In this document: positions 1-8,062 of the stretch, in pieces
Layout: each line of letters begins with the position of its first letter
Position numbering within the stretch: the first letter of the stretch is position 1
Assembly: GCF_000702605.1 (NCBI RefSeq)
Contig: NZ_JNIR01000001.1
Location: 982,501-1,046,500 of the forward strand
DNA length: 64,000 nucleotides
Direction of reading: 5' to 3'
DNA from: Exiguobacterium acetylicum DSM 20416
GTDB lineage: Bacteria > Bacillota > Bacilli > Exiguobacteriales > Exiguobacteriaceae
Position numbers and translations under genes: made by a program
Notes under the pieces: model-generated
What the model saw: the letters and a program-made list of their open reading frames with translations, nothing else
The model's database searches: none
Told to the model about the DNA's origin: nothing

Positions 1-11
1 CGTTTTGAAGA

Positions 12-359
12 TCAGATGCATGCGCTGTAAAGACCAATGATCATTTTTTCATCGTACGGATAAAATGAGAAAGCGTATAAAGCATAGTCGTCTTTGATTT
101 CACTCAATATTACATCATGATTGAGTGTCGTGACGCCATGTTCTTTCTGTATGTATTTCTTATATGATTTTCCGTAGAGCGATTTTGCGACGTCTGTCGC
201 GGTCATACCGAGTTTTAGTTTTTTGTACGACGTATATTCCTTTGTCGCCGCGTCGACAGAATGAGGTGCGAAAACAGCACCAATCATCGAAAGCGTGATC
301 AGAAGCGCGAAGAGTACCTTCAACTGAATAAGGTGTAATTTTTTCGTACGTATCATCAT
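12..359 (-). CDS. small exported protein with GMT motif
   Basis: Product of 115 aa with an N-terminal hydrophobic segment (about residues 8-32, ending VDAA) that reads as a signal peptide, so it is probably secreted. The mature part begins with a YKKLKLGMTATDV stretch, which resembles the 'GMT' helix of small SmpA/BLIP-like folds; this is only a motif resemblance. The ATG at 359 is chosen because GGAG lies 8 nt upstream; an upstream in-frame start at 455 has no ribosome site and would overlap the next gene. It is the third of three small minus-strand envelope genes. Function unknown. Confidence 0.7.
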   Translation of the reverse strand: MMIRTKKLHLIQLKVLFALLITLSMIGAVFAPHSVDAATKEYTSYKKLKLGMTATDVAKSLYGKSYKKYIQKEHGVTTLNHDVILSEIKDDYALYAFSFYPYDEKMIIGLYSACI

Positions 360-384
360 GATTGTGTCTCCTTTGCCAAACTTA

Positions 385-585
385 TTAAAAACCGTGCGAT
401 TCTTTTCGTTTGAGATACCAGAGTAGACCGAGGGTAATGCAAAAACCAATCGCACCTATGATTCCGATGAAAAACAAACCGGTGATTTCATCACCATAAC
501 TTTTTTGAAAAAAATAGGATGAACCGAAGATGAGGCTCATGCTCATGAAAATATTGCGTAGATGGCGGAGTACTGGAACAATCAT
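385..585 (-). CDS. small two-helix membrane protein
   Basis: A 66-aa protein with two hydrophobic stretches (about residues 10-27 and 34-58) and a basic tail KRKESHGF, consistent with two transmembrane helices. The ATG at 585 follows AGAGGG; a longer reading from 651 lacks a ribosome site and runs into the lipoprotein gene. It lies 16 bp after the lipoprotein gene and 25 bp before the GMT-motif gene, so the three are probably co-transcribed. Family not recognised. Confidence 0.6.
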   Translation of the reverse strand: MIVPVLRHLRNIFMSMSLIFGSSYFFQKSYGDEITGLFFIGIIGAIGFCITLGLLWYLKRKESHGF

Positions 586-601
586 GGATAATCCCTCTTT
601 C

Positions 602-901
602 TTATTTTTTCGTTCGACGGATCTCGGTCGCAACAATCGAGTCCTTTGCAAACGTCACTTGAATCGTGTCACCCGTCTGAATGGCAACTGTGTTATCCGT
701 TTTGCCATAGACGATCGTGTCCGTTGTGACGCGAATCTTTGTTAAAGCATACTGTTCGTCCGGTTTTTGTTCGCTCGGAGCGACGAATAACGTATCCCCT
801 GTAATTTTCTCGACGATTCGTGCATCGTTCTCGTGTGTACAGGCACCAAGCAGCATACTAAGGAATAGAATAAAAGCGAAAAGCCACCGATGTGTCGGCA
901 T
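602..901 (-). CDS. small lipoprotein
   Basis: About 99 aa with a short signal peptide and the lipobox LLGAC (Cys near residue 21), so it is predicted to be lipid-anchored on the outer face of the membrane. The mature part (about 78 aa) is rich in Thr and Asp with an alternating beta-like pattern (DTLFVAP, KIRVTTDTIVYG, GDTIQVTF), suggesting a small beta-barrel such as an OB-like fold; this is inference. ATG at 901 is preferred because AGGTG lies upstream; the ATG at 922 has no ribosome site. First gene of a three-gene minus-strand group. Function unknown. Confidence 0.7.
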   Translation of the reverse strand: MPTHRWLFAFILFLSMLLGACTHENDARIVEKITGDTLFVAPSEQKPDEQYALTKIRVTTDTIVYGKTDNTVAIQTGDTIQVTFAKDSIVATEIRRTKK

Positions 902-965
902 GAACCAGGCACCTGCTTTCATCAGTTAATAGGGTTAGATGAGATCGTATGATTATATAAATTTT

Positions 966-983
966 ACCAGTTGCGATACTGGT
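966..983. promoter_or_regulatory. 18-bp dyad, candidate operator
   Basis: Perfect inverted repeat ACCAGT-N6-ACTGGT in the 188-bp gap between the minus-strand small-protein group and the plus-strand oxidoreductase. On the minus strand a TATAAT hexamer lies just downstream at about 951-956. The position suits a regulator acting on one or both divergent units; no regulator gene is adjacent. Confidence 0.35.
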
Positions 984-1089
984 TGATGCGAATCACAAAA
1001 ATATTCTTGCTCTGAAATGAAAGGGATTCAGGCAGGAATCGGCGTATGATTAAAGAAATACCATCATCTCGATCAGAGGAGGAAATACG

Positions 1090-2007
1090 ATGAAGGCAGC
1101 CATCTGTACCCGCTACGGATCCCCTGACGTCTTGCACATCACAGAGGTACCACGCCCGGTTCCAAAATCAAACGATCTACTGATTAAAGTACATGCATCT
1201 GCCGTCCATTCCGGAGATCGTCGCATGCGTTCGCTCGATGTTCCACTGTTGGGGAAGCTTCCAATGCGTCTGGCTGTCGGCTTCAAGCGACCGCGACAAC
1301 CGATTCTTGGCGTCGTTCTTGCCGGAGAAGTCGTCGAAGTCGGTCAAGACGTCAAGCAGTTCCAAGTCGGAGACCGTGTCCATGCCTTGACGGGATTTGG
1401 CTTCGGTGGATACGCCGAATATGCATGCGTGTCTGAGAAACGTTGCATTGCAAAAATGCCGCAACATGCATCATACACGGAAGCGGTCTGTCTCCCGTTC
1501 GGTGGTACGACGTCGCTTCATTTCTTCCGGAAACTCCAAATCGATCAGATGAAGACGATCTTGATTTACGGTGCGTCGGGCGCTGTCGGGACGGCTGCCG
1601 TTCAACTCGCAAAAGCAAAAGGGCTGCAGGTGACGGCTGTCTGTAGTGGACGAAACACGGAGCGGGTCAAAGCGCTCGGTGCCGATCACGTCATCGATTA
1701 TACAAAGGACGGCTACGATGGATTGTTGCTGAAGTACGATGCCGTCTTCGATGCGTCCGGAAAGATCAATAAGACGCAAGCGAAACGGCACGTCAAACAA
1801 AACGGCGCCTTTGCATCCGTCGCGGGACAAGGTGTGGCGAGAGAACGGAAAGAAGATCTACACTATTTAAATGAACTGTTTGAAGCGGGACGATTCAAAG
1901 CCGTCATCGACCATATCTATTCACTTGATGAGATCGTCGAAGCGCACCGTTATGTCGACGCTGGGCAAAAATTCGGTAACGTCGTCGTGTTAATAGCAAA
2001 CGAATGA
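1090..2007 (+). CDS. NAD(P)-dependent MDR-family oxidoreductase
   Basis: 305-aa medium-chain dehydrogenase/reductase of the quinone-oxidoreductase branch. The N-terminal GroES-like catalytic domain carries the usual 'GxVLAGEVVEVGxxVxxFxVGDRV' pattern (about residues 77-100). The Rossmann domain follows with GASGAVGTAAVQ near residue 156 for NAD(P) binding and a conserved ADHVIDY segment. Structural zinc ligands are absent, as expected for the non-zinc branch. It probably reduces quinones or reactive enals in the cytosol; the substrate cannot be read from sequence. GAGGAGG precedes the ATG. It is single, closed by a strong terminator. Confidence 0.85.
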   Translation: MKAAICTRYGSPDVLHITEVPRPVPKSNDLLIKVHASAVHSGDRRMRSLDVPLLGKLPMRLAVGFKRPRQPILGVVLAGEVVEVGQDVKQFQVGDRVHALTGFGFGGYAEYACVSEKRCIAKMPQHASYTEAVCLPFGGTTSLHFFRKLQIDQMKTILIYGASGAVGTAAVQLAKAKGLQVTAVCSGRNTERVKALGADHVIDYTKDGYDGLLLKYDAVFDASGKINKTQAKRHVKQNGAFASVAGQGVARERKEDLHYLNELFEAGRFKAVIDHIYSLDEIVEAHRYVDAGQKFGNVVVLIANE

Positions 2008-2014
2008 TTCATCG

Positions 2015-2040
2015 AACCACCTGATTCAGGTGGTTTTTTT
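2015..2040 (+). terminator. intrinsic terminator
   Basis: Hairpin AACCACCTGA-ttcAGGTGGTT followed by a run of T, directly after the oxidoreductase gene. Confidence 0.85.
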
Positions 2041-2100
2041 ATGGTTATCCAATATATGTTAAAATAAAATAGGCTATTTTAAGGATGGGGGGATATAGCG

Positions 2101-2853
2101 ATGATGAAACAGATTCATGCGTTTGAGACAAAAACGGACTATGAGAAATACGAAGCGGTCACGCATCGCTTTCGAACACGGTTAGACGAGTATCAAACGA
2201 TCTTACAAGAGAAGTATCAACTGATCGACGTACCGAAAGGAATCGTTTGGACGTCAGCGGAACTCGCGACGACGGTCTTCTCAGACATTCCGATTCCAGC
2301 GTTTACGAATAAGGACTTGATCTACATATCACCAGACGTTGCAGAGTGGCGGATGCTATTTTTGTCTCAACTCGACGGGAAGGACGTACCGCATATTCGA
2401 GCGTTCTACGAAACGCTTACTGAAGATCACGTCTTGACGATTGCTGGTCATGAACTGACCCATCATTTGGATTTGTTCGTTGATGAATTCGACGATGAGA
2501 GAGAAGACGGAATCTGGTTCGAAGAGGGAATGTGTGAGTACCTCCCCCGGAAGCACCTGTTGTCGGACGAAGCATTCAAGCGAATTACTTTAATTGAGAC
2601 AGAGCTGGTCGAGCTCTTTCAGGGAGAGTATGGAGCGCGTTCGATTGATCAATTTGGGAGTGCCTCCTATGCCGGTAGTCTGTGGAGTATCATGTTTGAT
2701 TATTGGCGGAGCTTTCTCGCGATCCATCATCTCATCGAGGAACGGTATGACGGGAACGTCTTACGCGTTTTTGAAGCATATCGGAACTGGCATGAACAGG
2801 GGCGGATCGTGCCGCTATCGGAATACTTCAATCTTCAGACGGTAAGACGCTAA
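2101..2853 (+). CDS. putative HExxH zinc metallopeptidase
   Basis: 250-aa cytosolic protein (no signal peptide). HELTH at residues 117-121 supplies the two zinc-binding histidines and the catalytic glutamate; the downstream WFEEGMCEY segment (residues 139-146) supplies the likely third ligand Glu, the gluzincin arrangement. The rest is not similar to a family I can name. A peptidase acting on an unknown substrate is the reasonable reading. ATGATG at 2101 follows GGGGGATATAGCG, so either ATG could be used. The gene is flanked by a terminator upstream and a damaged membrane gene downstream. Confidence 0.7.
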   Translation: MMKQIHAFETKTDYEKYEAVTHRFRTRLDEYQTILQEKYQLIDVPKGIVWTSAELATTVFSDIPIPAFTNKDLIYISPDVAEWRMLFLSQLDGKDVPHIRAFYETLTEDHVLTIAGHELTHHLDLFVDEFDDEREDGIWFEEGMCEYLPRKHLLSDEAFKRITLIETELVELFQGEYGARSIDQFGSASYAGSLWSIMFDYWRSFLAIHHLIEERYDGNVLRVFEAYRNWHEQGRIVPLSEYFNLQTVRR

Positions 2854-2879
2854 GCTGTGTTTGTAGTGGAGGAGGGCTT

Positions 2880-3140
2880 ATGAATCGTTACAGTATTCTT
2901 TCGTTATCTGCATTCGTCTGTTTTTGTTTCTTCTTTTTCCTGATGAAGAGCGGAGTCAGTCTGAAAGGGTTTGGAACTGTCTATATCTTACTTCTGTTTA
3001 TCATTCCGTTAGTCGGCGTATAAACAGGGTACAAAACGAAGCACCGAATACTCAAGTGGGGATTCGGCGGTGTCCATCTCATTACGTTCTGCATGATGTC
3101 ATATTTGCTATTACTAGCTTACGGTATTTCTGAGCAGTGA
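2880..3140 (+). pseudogene. small membrane protein gene interrupted by a stop
   Basis: An ATG at 2880 behind GGAGGAGGG opens a 47-aa hydrophobic peptide (two likely helices) that stops at TAA 3021-3023. The same frame stays open for 38 more codons to TGA at 3138-3140 and encodes a basic loop (TGYKTKHR) and a further hydrophobic helix. Removing the one TAA gives an 86-aa three-helix membrane protein with normal loop charges, so I read it as a gene broken by one nonsense change. A genuine 47-aa product is the alternative. Family not recognised. Confidence 0.55.
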
Positions 3141-3154
3141 AAGGTGTTAAAAGA

Positions 3155-3198
3155 AAAGGTCAGATGATTCCGTGTAAAAAAGGAAACTTCTGACCTTT
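3155..3198 (-). terminator. hairpin terminator, probably for 3237 gene
   Basis: Inverted repeat AAAGGTCAGA ... TCTGACCTTT with a 24-nt loop between convergent genes. On the minus strand it is followed by a T-rich stretch (TTTTCTTTT). It may work in both directions. Confidence 0.55.
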
Positions 3199-3236
3199 CG
3201 TGATATGTAGTGTGAAATAAGAAATCATCACGTGAT

Positions 3237-3563
3237 TTAGTCTCGCTTTGGCAAACTAGTCGTTGTGCCCATCTCAACGACGTGATCATCTTGAAGACGA
3301 TACAGGAAATATTCTTCTTGTTGAAGCCCTTGACCCTGTACTTTCACGGCAATCTGATAGCGTTTTTCCTTGTCGCGGTGTTTGTCGTCATAGGCAGAAT
3401 GGAGTGAGGCGACATGTGCTGGACCGTACTTTTTCACGACATAGGCCTCAACTTTTGTGCTGACATGCTGCTCGAATCGTTCATCGTATCGGACGTCTAA
3501 GTAAAACAGCAGTCCACCTAGTAGGAGAAAGACAACCAAAACGTTGATTCCGATTTTTTTCAA
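3237..3563 (-). CDS. single-pass membrane-anchored small protein
   Basis: 108 aa with one N-terminal transmembrane helix (about residues 6-23, VLVVFLLLGGLLFYL) and an outside domain of about 85 residues with alternating beta strands (YQIAVKV, EYFLYRL). The start is TTG at 3563 with GGAAGTG upstream; no in-frame ATG is available. The size and layout resemble small Bacillales DUF3139-type proteins, but I cannot assign it firmly. Function unknown. Confidence 0.6.
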   Translation of the reverse strand: MKKIGINVLVVFLLLGGLLFYLDVRYDERFEQHVSTKVEAYVVKKYGPAHVASLHSAYDDKHRDKEKRYQIAVKVQGQGLQQEEYFLYRLQDDHVVEMGTTTSLPKRD

Positions 3564-3688
3564 TTCATCACTTCCGATCGTTCCATAGCATTAAACCTAG
3601 AAAAGCTGTTACAGATGATCGGAAGACGATGCATCATAACAGCGATTGAATCATTAATTTGAAAATCTACATCATTTGAGTGATTGCT

Positions 3689-3778
3689 TTAGATATCGAC
3701 TCTAACTAATTTAAGAATGATGATGATCGTGATAGCTGAGAGCGCAAAAGAACCAGCATAAGCGAGTTGTTTTTTCAA
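3689..3778 (-). CDS. 29-aa single-helix membrane peptide
   Basis: TTG start at 3778 preceded by a very strong AGGAGGAG ribosome site (spacing about 7). The product has a basic start (MKKQ), one hydrophobic helix (YAGSFALSAITIIIIL) and a short charged tail. No larger gene overlaps it. Strength of the ribosome site is the main support. An AT-rich stretch upstream holds a TTGAAA hexamer that could be a -35 box. Role unknown; small peptides of this kind often bind membrane protein complexes. Confidence 0.55.
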   Translation of the reverse strand: MKKQLAYAGSFALSAITIIIILKLVRVDI

Positions 3779-3940
3779 AGGTATCTCCTCCTCATGAAAG
3801 TATTACCATTAGTATGTCATTAAACGAGATATATGTAAAATTAATTCCATATTTTCAACGCGATTTTTAGCACAGTGTTTCATGAAGAAAATGACAACAT
3901 CCCTACTCATCGGTTCGTCAAGGCAGTAGGGATGTTATTT

Positions 3941-4633
3941 TCATGTCCACCAATCCGGTGGAGTATATCTCGTTAAAAGATCTTTCTCGACAAGTCGCTG
4001 CTTCACATAAGACGTGACACTTGGAAGTAGCGTATCCATGTTGGCAGGGTGCACCATGACCTCAACGGATGAACCGGGTGAAATTGAATCAAGTGTCGCA
4101 AACGAAACGCCCTCTCCATAAAACCGCTCATCGAAGCGATTCGTCAGCCAGAGATCCCGGTGCTTCTCGTTCCCCGCAGCACGGAACGTCGTTTGATATT
4201 CATTAGCGAGCTCGACGATGACAGAGTCGATCGCGGACCAGCCGTGGATATGATGGTGACTGTCTAAGTGGTGCAACGACAGCCCGGTAGCAAGAAAAGC
4301 TTCAATCTGGGCTTTCCATTCCAGGTAGACGTCTTCAGGATCCGGTGGCTCTTCCTTCAAAAAGCGACTCGTGAAACGAAACGTCCCGTCCTCCTTTGTT
4401 AACGACTGACTTGTCGAAGCGAGCGGTTTTCCCCAAGAGAGCACGAGATGTACGCCGACATGCAGGTCCGGGTGTTGCTGAGAAAGTCGAACAGCTTCTT
4501 CGACCGCATGTCCGTTCATCATCAGCGTCGTCGAATTGACGGGACCGTAAAGATGACTCTCGATGATGCCTTGGTTAATACCCGTCGTCAAACCGAAATC
4601 ATCAGCATTGACGATTACACGCGTCTTAGGCAT
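3941..4633 (-). CDS. chbG: ChbG/YdjC-type carbohydrate deacetylase
   Basis: 230 aa of the YdjC/ChbG family, which removes the N-acetyl group from chito-oligosaccharides (in E. coli from diacetylchitobiose-6-phosphate). The signature IVNADDFGLTTGIN at residues 7-20 supplies the metal-binding and catalytic Asp pair; HVGVHL near 58-63 and HLDSHHHIHG near 121-130 supply metal-binding histidines. The family is usually around 250 aa, so this one is a little short at the C end. It overlaps the IIB gene by 8 bp and is last in the sugar operon. Its presence argues for an N-acetylated diglucoside substrate. Confidence 0.85.
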   Translation of the reverse strand: MPKTRVIVNADDFGLTTGINQGIIESHLYGPVNSTTLMMNGHAVEEAVRLSQQHPDLHVGVHLVLSWGKPLASTSQSLTKEDGTFRFTSRFLKEEPPDPEDVYLEWKAQIEAFLATGLSLHHLDSHHHIHGWSAIDSVIVELANEYQTTFRAAGNEKHRDLWLTNRFDERFYGEGVSFATLDSISPGSSVEVMVHPANMDTLLPSVTSYVKQRLVEKDLLTRYTPPDWWT

Positions 4634-4928
4634 GTGCCGTGCCAGTCAGCGAGAGTGCTTGATCAAGCACTTGATCGCCCTTCATCAACCCGTATGCCAT
4701 GTTGTCAATCACAGCAACCGGCACGTTAACTGCTGAACGGATTTTATTCTCGAGGTAGCGGACTTGCGGACCGATCAAGATGACGTCCATCGTCGTATGT
4801 TCCTTTAGTCGCGATTCGGGTACTGCTTCGATCGTTGCGTCAAGTCCTCGTGCTACGGCTTCCGTCCGCATTTTTTCTACTAAGATTGAAGTGGACATGC
4901 CTGCTGAGCAGACGAGTAAGATGTTCAT
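4626..4928 (-). CDS. chbB: PTS lactose/cellobiose-type IIB component
   Basis: 100-aa cytosolic PTS subunit. The phosphorylated cysteine sits in the N-terminal loop LLVCSAGMSTS (Cys7), typical of the lactose/chitobiose IIB family, and the domain is full length. It passes phosphate from IIA to sugar entering through IIC. GGAGG precedes the ATG at 4928, which overlaps the IIA stop codon (ATGA), showing translational coupling. The symbol follows the E. coli chb operon; licB or celA would also fit. Confidence 0.88.
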   Translation of the reverse strand: MNILLVCSAGMSTSILVEKMRTEAVARGLDATIEAVPESRLKEHTTMDVILIGPQVRYLENKIRSAVNVPVAVIDNMAYGLMKGDQVLDQALSLTGTAHA

Positions 4929-5257
4929 TTCGTTTCCTCCAGTCGATTGATTTTCGTGATCATGTCGATCATCTCGGTCGCCAGTTCCTTGACCGTCATC
5001 GCTGTCATCAGATGATCTTGAGCGTGGACAAGTAGGACACTCATCTCGTTGCTGGTTCCTCGTGCTTCTTCTTGTAAAAGTTCTGTCTGAAGTTTGTGTG
5101 CCTCAAGAAACGAAGTCTCTGCTTCCTCGAGTTTCGCTTGAACAAGTGCTTCGTCACTGCGTTTAGCAGCAGCGATCGCTTCAAACGCACTCGAGCGTGC
5201 ATTTCCGGCATGTAGGATGATCATGAACGATAATTGTTGGATCGATTCTGTCTTCAA
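4925..5257 (-). CDS. chbA: PTS lactose/cellobiose-type IIA component
   Basis: 110-aa all-helical IIA subunit. The family's early HAGNARS motif is present (residues 16-22) and the phosphorylated histidine is in LLVHAQDHLMTAM (about residue 77). It accepts phosphate from HPr and hands it to IIB Cys7. The start is TTG at 5257 with AAGGAG 9 nt upstream; it overlaps the IIC stop by 4 bp. Works with the adjacent IIB and IIC. Confidence 0.88.
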   Translation of the reverse strand: MKTESIQQLSFMIILHAGNARSSAFEAIAAAKRSDEALVQAKLEEAETSFLEAHKLQTELLQEEARGTSNEMSVLLVHAQDHLMTAMTVKELATEMIDMITKINRLEETK

Positions 5258-6573
5258 CTGATTTTCTCTCCTTCATGTATACTGTCTTTGTTTCGATTGA
5301 TTTCGGCAGTCATGGCGCGCGCTCCTGCTACGACGAACGGGATATAGATCAATGTCGCGAGCGTCAGATTGAACACCTGAAGCAGGACACCGCGGATGCT
5401 ACCACCGGTGACAAGGTACCCGCTAATGATCGGTGGTGTCGTCCATGGAACGATGGCGACCGTTTTCGGTACCATCCCAGTCGATAGTGCGACATACGAG
5501 ACGACCGTCAAGACGACCGGTGCAAGGATGAACGGGATCAGCATGACCGGGTTGAGCACGATCGGCATGCCGAAGATGACCGGTTCGTTGATATTGAATA
5601 GACCGGCGGGTGCTGATAGCTTAGCGACTTGATGATAAGGATGATTGCGTTGTTTCCTTACGACAATGAAGATCGCAAGTAGGAGTGACAATGTCGCACC
5701 GGAGCCACCCATAAAGACGAAGGCATCGAGGAACGGTTTCGTTACCGTATATGGCACGTCATAGGCGGAAGCACCAGCTTGAAAGGCAGCTAAGTTCTGT
5801 TCAATCAGCGGTAAGTAAATCGGCTCGATGACCGACCCGATGATGTTCGTGCCGTGTAGACCGAAGAACCAGAGGACATGGTTCAAGAGGGCGATGATCA
5901 GACCAGCAGCGAGCGAATCACCGAAGCCTTGAAGCGGTTGTTGGATTGCCTTGAAGATGACCTCAAAGATGCTGAGCTCGAGTTTCACTTGGATGAGCAA
6001 CTGGATCGCAGCAACGACCGTCAAAATGATCATTGAAGGAATCAAGGCTTGGAACGATCGGGTGACACCACCGGGCACACCCTCCGGCATTCGGATCGTC
6101 AGCTTCGTATGAATGAGAAAACGGAATGCTTCCGTTACGAGAAGCGAGACGATGATGGCGACGAATAAGCCTTGGGCGCCGAGCCAAGCGAAGCTGAGTC
6201 CCCAGTCCTTCGTGACCGGAACGAGCATCACGTAAGACGCGATCGACAAGATACCAGCGGCGAGACCATCGATATCGTAGGACCGTGCCAAGTTATAGGC
6301 AATCGAGAAGGCGACCAGTAAGCCGAGGATTGCGAAGGATGCATTCCAAATGTTGCCGCCGAGCCGTTGCCAACTACCTTCACCGAAAGCGGCATTCATC
6401 GAGCCAACGAAATCGAGCGACCAGCTACCGATCTGGATGGCAGGGAAGTTATTGATTAGAATCGCGAGTGAGCCGACGATGATGAGCGGCATGACGGAGA
6501 CAAAGCCGTCACGGATGGCGACAAGATGGCGCTGGGAACCGATCCGTCCGGCAATTTCAATGAACTTATTCAT
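5254..6573 (-). CDS. chbC: PTS lactose/cellobiose-type IIC permease
   Basis: 439-aa integral membrane permease with about ten hydrophobic segments. The family hallmarks are visible: GxWSLDFVGSMNAAFG near the N end, GLHGTNIIG near residue 245, and the sugar-binding NINEPVIFGMPIVLNP near residue 335. It imports the diglucoside while IIB phosphorylates it. It overlaps the glycosidase gene by 4 bp and the IIA gene by 4 bp. Substrate (chitobiose, cellobiose, lichenan fragments) cannot be fixed from the permease alone. Confidence 0.9.
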   Translation of the reverse strand: MNKFIEIAGRIGSQRHLVAIRDGFVSVMPLIIVGSLAILINNFPAIQIGSWSLDFVGSMNAAFGEGSWQRLGGNIWNASFAILGLLVAFSIAYNLARSYDIDGLAAGILSIASYVMLVPVTKDWGLSFAWLGAQGLFVAIIVSLLVTEAFRFLIHTKLTIRMPEGVPGGVTRSFQALIPSMIILTVVAAIQLLIQVKLELSIFEVIFKAIQQPLQGFGDSLAAGLIIALLNHVLWFFGLHGTNIIGSVIEPIYLPLIEQNLAAFQAGASAYDVPYTVTKPFLDAFVFMGGSGATLSLLLAIFIVVRKQRNHPYHQVAKLSAPAGLFNINEPVIFGMPIVLNPVMLIPFILAPVVLTVVSYVALSTGMVPKTVAIVPWTTPPIISGYLVTGGSIRGVLLQVFNLTLATLIYIPFVVAGARAMTAEINRNKDSIHEGEKIS

Positions 6574-7892
6574 GAGAGAACCTCCTTAAGCTGGAATTGG
6601 GGTAAGTAAGATTGATGTGAGCGAAACAGCTCTTTAAGTAAGGCATCGATCCGTTTTTCGTCTTGGATCAATGGATTCATAATGGCAGCGACATAAGCGT
6701 CCTCGTATTTCCCAGATACGGCTGCTTGAATCGTCAGTTCCTCGAACGTCTTCAAGTTCGTGATCAGTCCACGGACGGGGAGTGGTAAGCTACCGATCGA
6801 TAGCGGACGCGGTCCGGCTTTTGTGATGACAGCGTTGACCTCGATGACGGCATCTTCCGGTAAGTCACGGATCGTCCCTTGATTCAGCGCATTGACGGTC
6901 TGGATATCACCCCGGTCGTTATAGAGCGAGTCCATCAAGTTACATGCAGCGTCCGAGTAATACGCTCCACCGCGTTGTTCAAGTTCCTTCGGTTTTACAT
7001 CGAGCGATACATCTTGGTATTGCTCAAATAGTCGGCGCTCGACTTCTTGGACGACTTCAGCTCGTGTCCCGTTCTCTTCGTAAGCTTGTCGATCTTTTGC
7101 GAGCACGTCACGTGTTTGGAAATAATATTGATGGTACGGGTTCGGCAACAGCTTGATTGAATTCAGAAATGAGTCGGACCAGCCGAGTCCAACGATATTC
7201 GCTGGCGAGTAGTCGTTTCCATCACGCAACGCAGTGAGTACATCTTCTGTCCGATCGACACCATTCACCGTGACATGTCGACCAAAGATGAAGTGATTCA
7301 ACCCGATGAATTCGATCGAGACGTGCTCGACGGGAGCGTGTAGGATTTCAGCGACGGAGTTCCGCATGTTGAACGGGATGTTGCAGACACCAATCACTTT
7401 CTGATGCTTGGAATGTTTCAAAAGTGCCTCGGTCACGATGCCGGCTGGATTCGTGAAGTTGATCAACCAGGCGTCGGGACAGAGTTCAGCCATCTCGTCC
7501 GCGAGTTCGAGCAAGACGGGAATCGTCCGGAACGCCTTGAACATACCGCCAGCACCATTCGTCTCTTGACCGATGAAGCCATGCTTGAGTGGAATGCGCT
7601 CGTCAAGAGCCCGTGCCGATAGACCCCCGACGCGGATTTGCGTCGAGACGAAGTCGGCTCCACGGAGGGCTTCTCTTCGATTGAGCGTCCAACGAAGCGT
7701 GATCTTCAAGTTAGACTTGTCAATCATCCGTTGTGCGAGTTTACCAACAATTTCGAGCTTTTCTTTTCCGTCCTCGATATCGACGAGAACGACCTCGTCG
7801 ACCGGAAAGGAATGGTGACGCAAAATGAAACCTTCGATGATTTCCGGTGTATAGCTGGAGCCTCCACCGATGATGACGACCTTGAGTGGCAT
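6570..7892 (-). CDS. chbF: GH4 6-phospho-beta-glucosidase
   Basis: 440-aa glycoside hydrolase family 4 enzyme. The N-terminal NAD-binding segment VVIGGGSSYTPEIIEGF, the metal-ligand cysteine in VIGVCNIPFNMRN (about residue 170) and the metal-ligand histidine in FIGLNHFIFGR (about 199) are all present. It cleaves the phosphorylated disaccharide in the cytosol by the NAD- and Mn-dependent elimination mechanism. First gene of the sugar operon; AGGAGG precedes ATG 7892. B. subtilis LicH is the closest named Gram-positive relative by function. Confidence 0.9.
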   Translation of the reverse strand: MPLKVVIIGGGSSYTPEIIEGFILRHHSFPVDEVVLVDIEDGKEKLEIVGKLAQRMIDKSNLKITLRWTLNRREALRGADFVSTQIRVGGLSARALDERIPLKHGFIGQETNGAGGMFKAFRTIPVLLELADEMAELCPDAWLINFTNPAGIVTEALLKHSKHQKVIGVCNIPFNMRNSVAEILHAPVEHVSIEFIGLNHFIFGRHVTVNGVDRTEDVLTALRDGNDYSPANIVGLGWSDSFLNSIKLLPNPYHQYYFQTRDVLAKDRQAYEENGTRAEVVQEVERRLFEQYQDVSLDVKPKELEQRGGAYYSDAACNLMDSLYNDRGDIQTVNALNQGTIRDLPEDAVIEVNAVITKAGPRPLSIGSLPLPVRGLITNLKTFEELTIQAAVSGKYEDAYVAAIMNPLIQDEKRIDALLKELFRSHQSYLPQFQLKEVLS

Positions 7893-7926
7893 GTTGTAAA
7901 TTCCTCCTCATGAAAGCGATTTCTTT

Positions 7927-8002
7927 TTGTTATAACAAATGTAACAAATAATACAACTTAAGACAATAATAAAATACAAATAATACAAATAAAGATTTGT
8001 AT
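7927..8002. promoter_or_regulatory. divergent control region with GntR operator candidates
   Basis: The AT-rich gap between the operon and the GntR gene holds a perfect palindrome TTGTTATAACAA (7927-7938) and a second dyad ATACAAAT-AAAG-ATTTGTAT (7983-8002), with further ATACAAATA direct repeats just before it. On the minus strand TTGTCT and TACATT hexamers spaced 17 nt can serve as the operon promoter. GntR/HutC proteins bind short dyads of this kind, so the adjacent regulator is the probable ligand. Confidence 0.55.
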
Positions 8003-8062
8003 TTGCATTTGTATGATGTCTGTATCACAATAAAGGCACAAAGGATAAGAGGAGGAGGTGGC

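Noticed and set aside
7404-7818. Several plus-strand frames over the glycosidase gene
   Set aside because: Antisense shadows of a well-supported GH4 gene.
7927-8002. ATACAAATA direct repeats as a possible CRISPR-like array
   Set aside because: Repeats are short, unevenly spaced and lie in a control region; no cas gene is present. Better read as operator sites.
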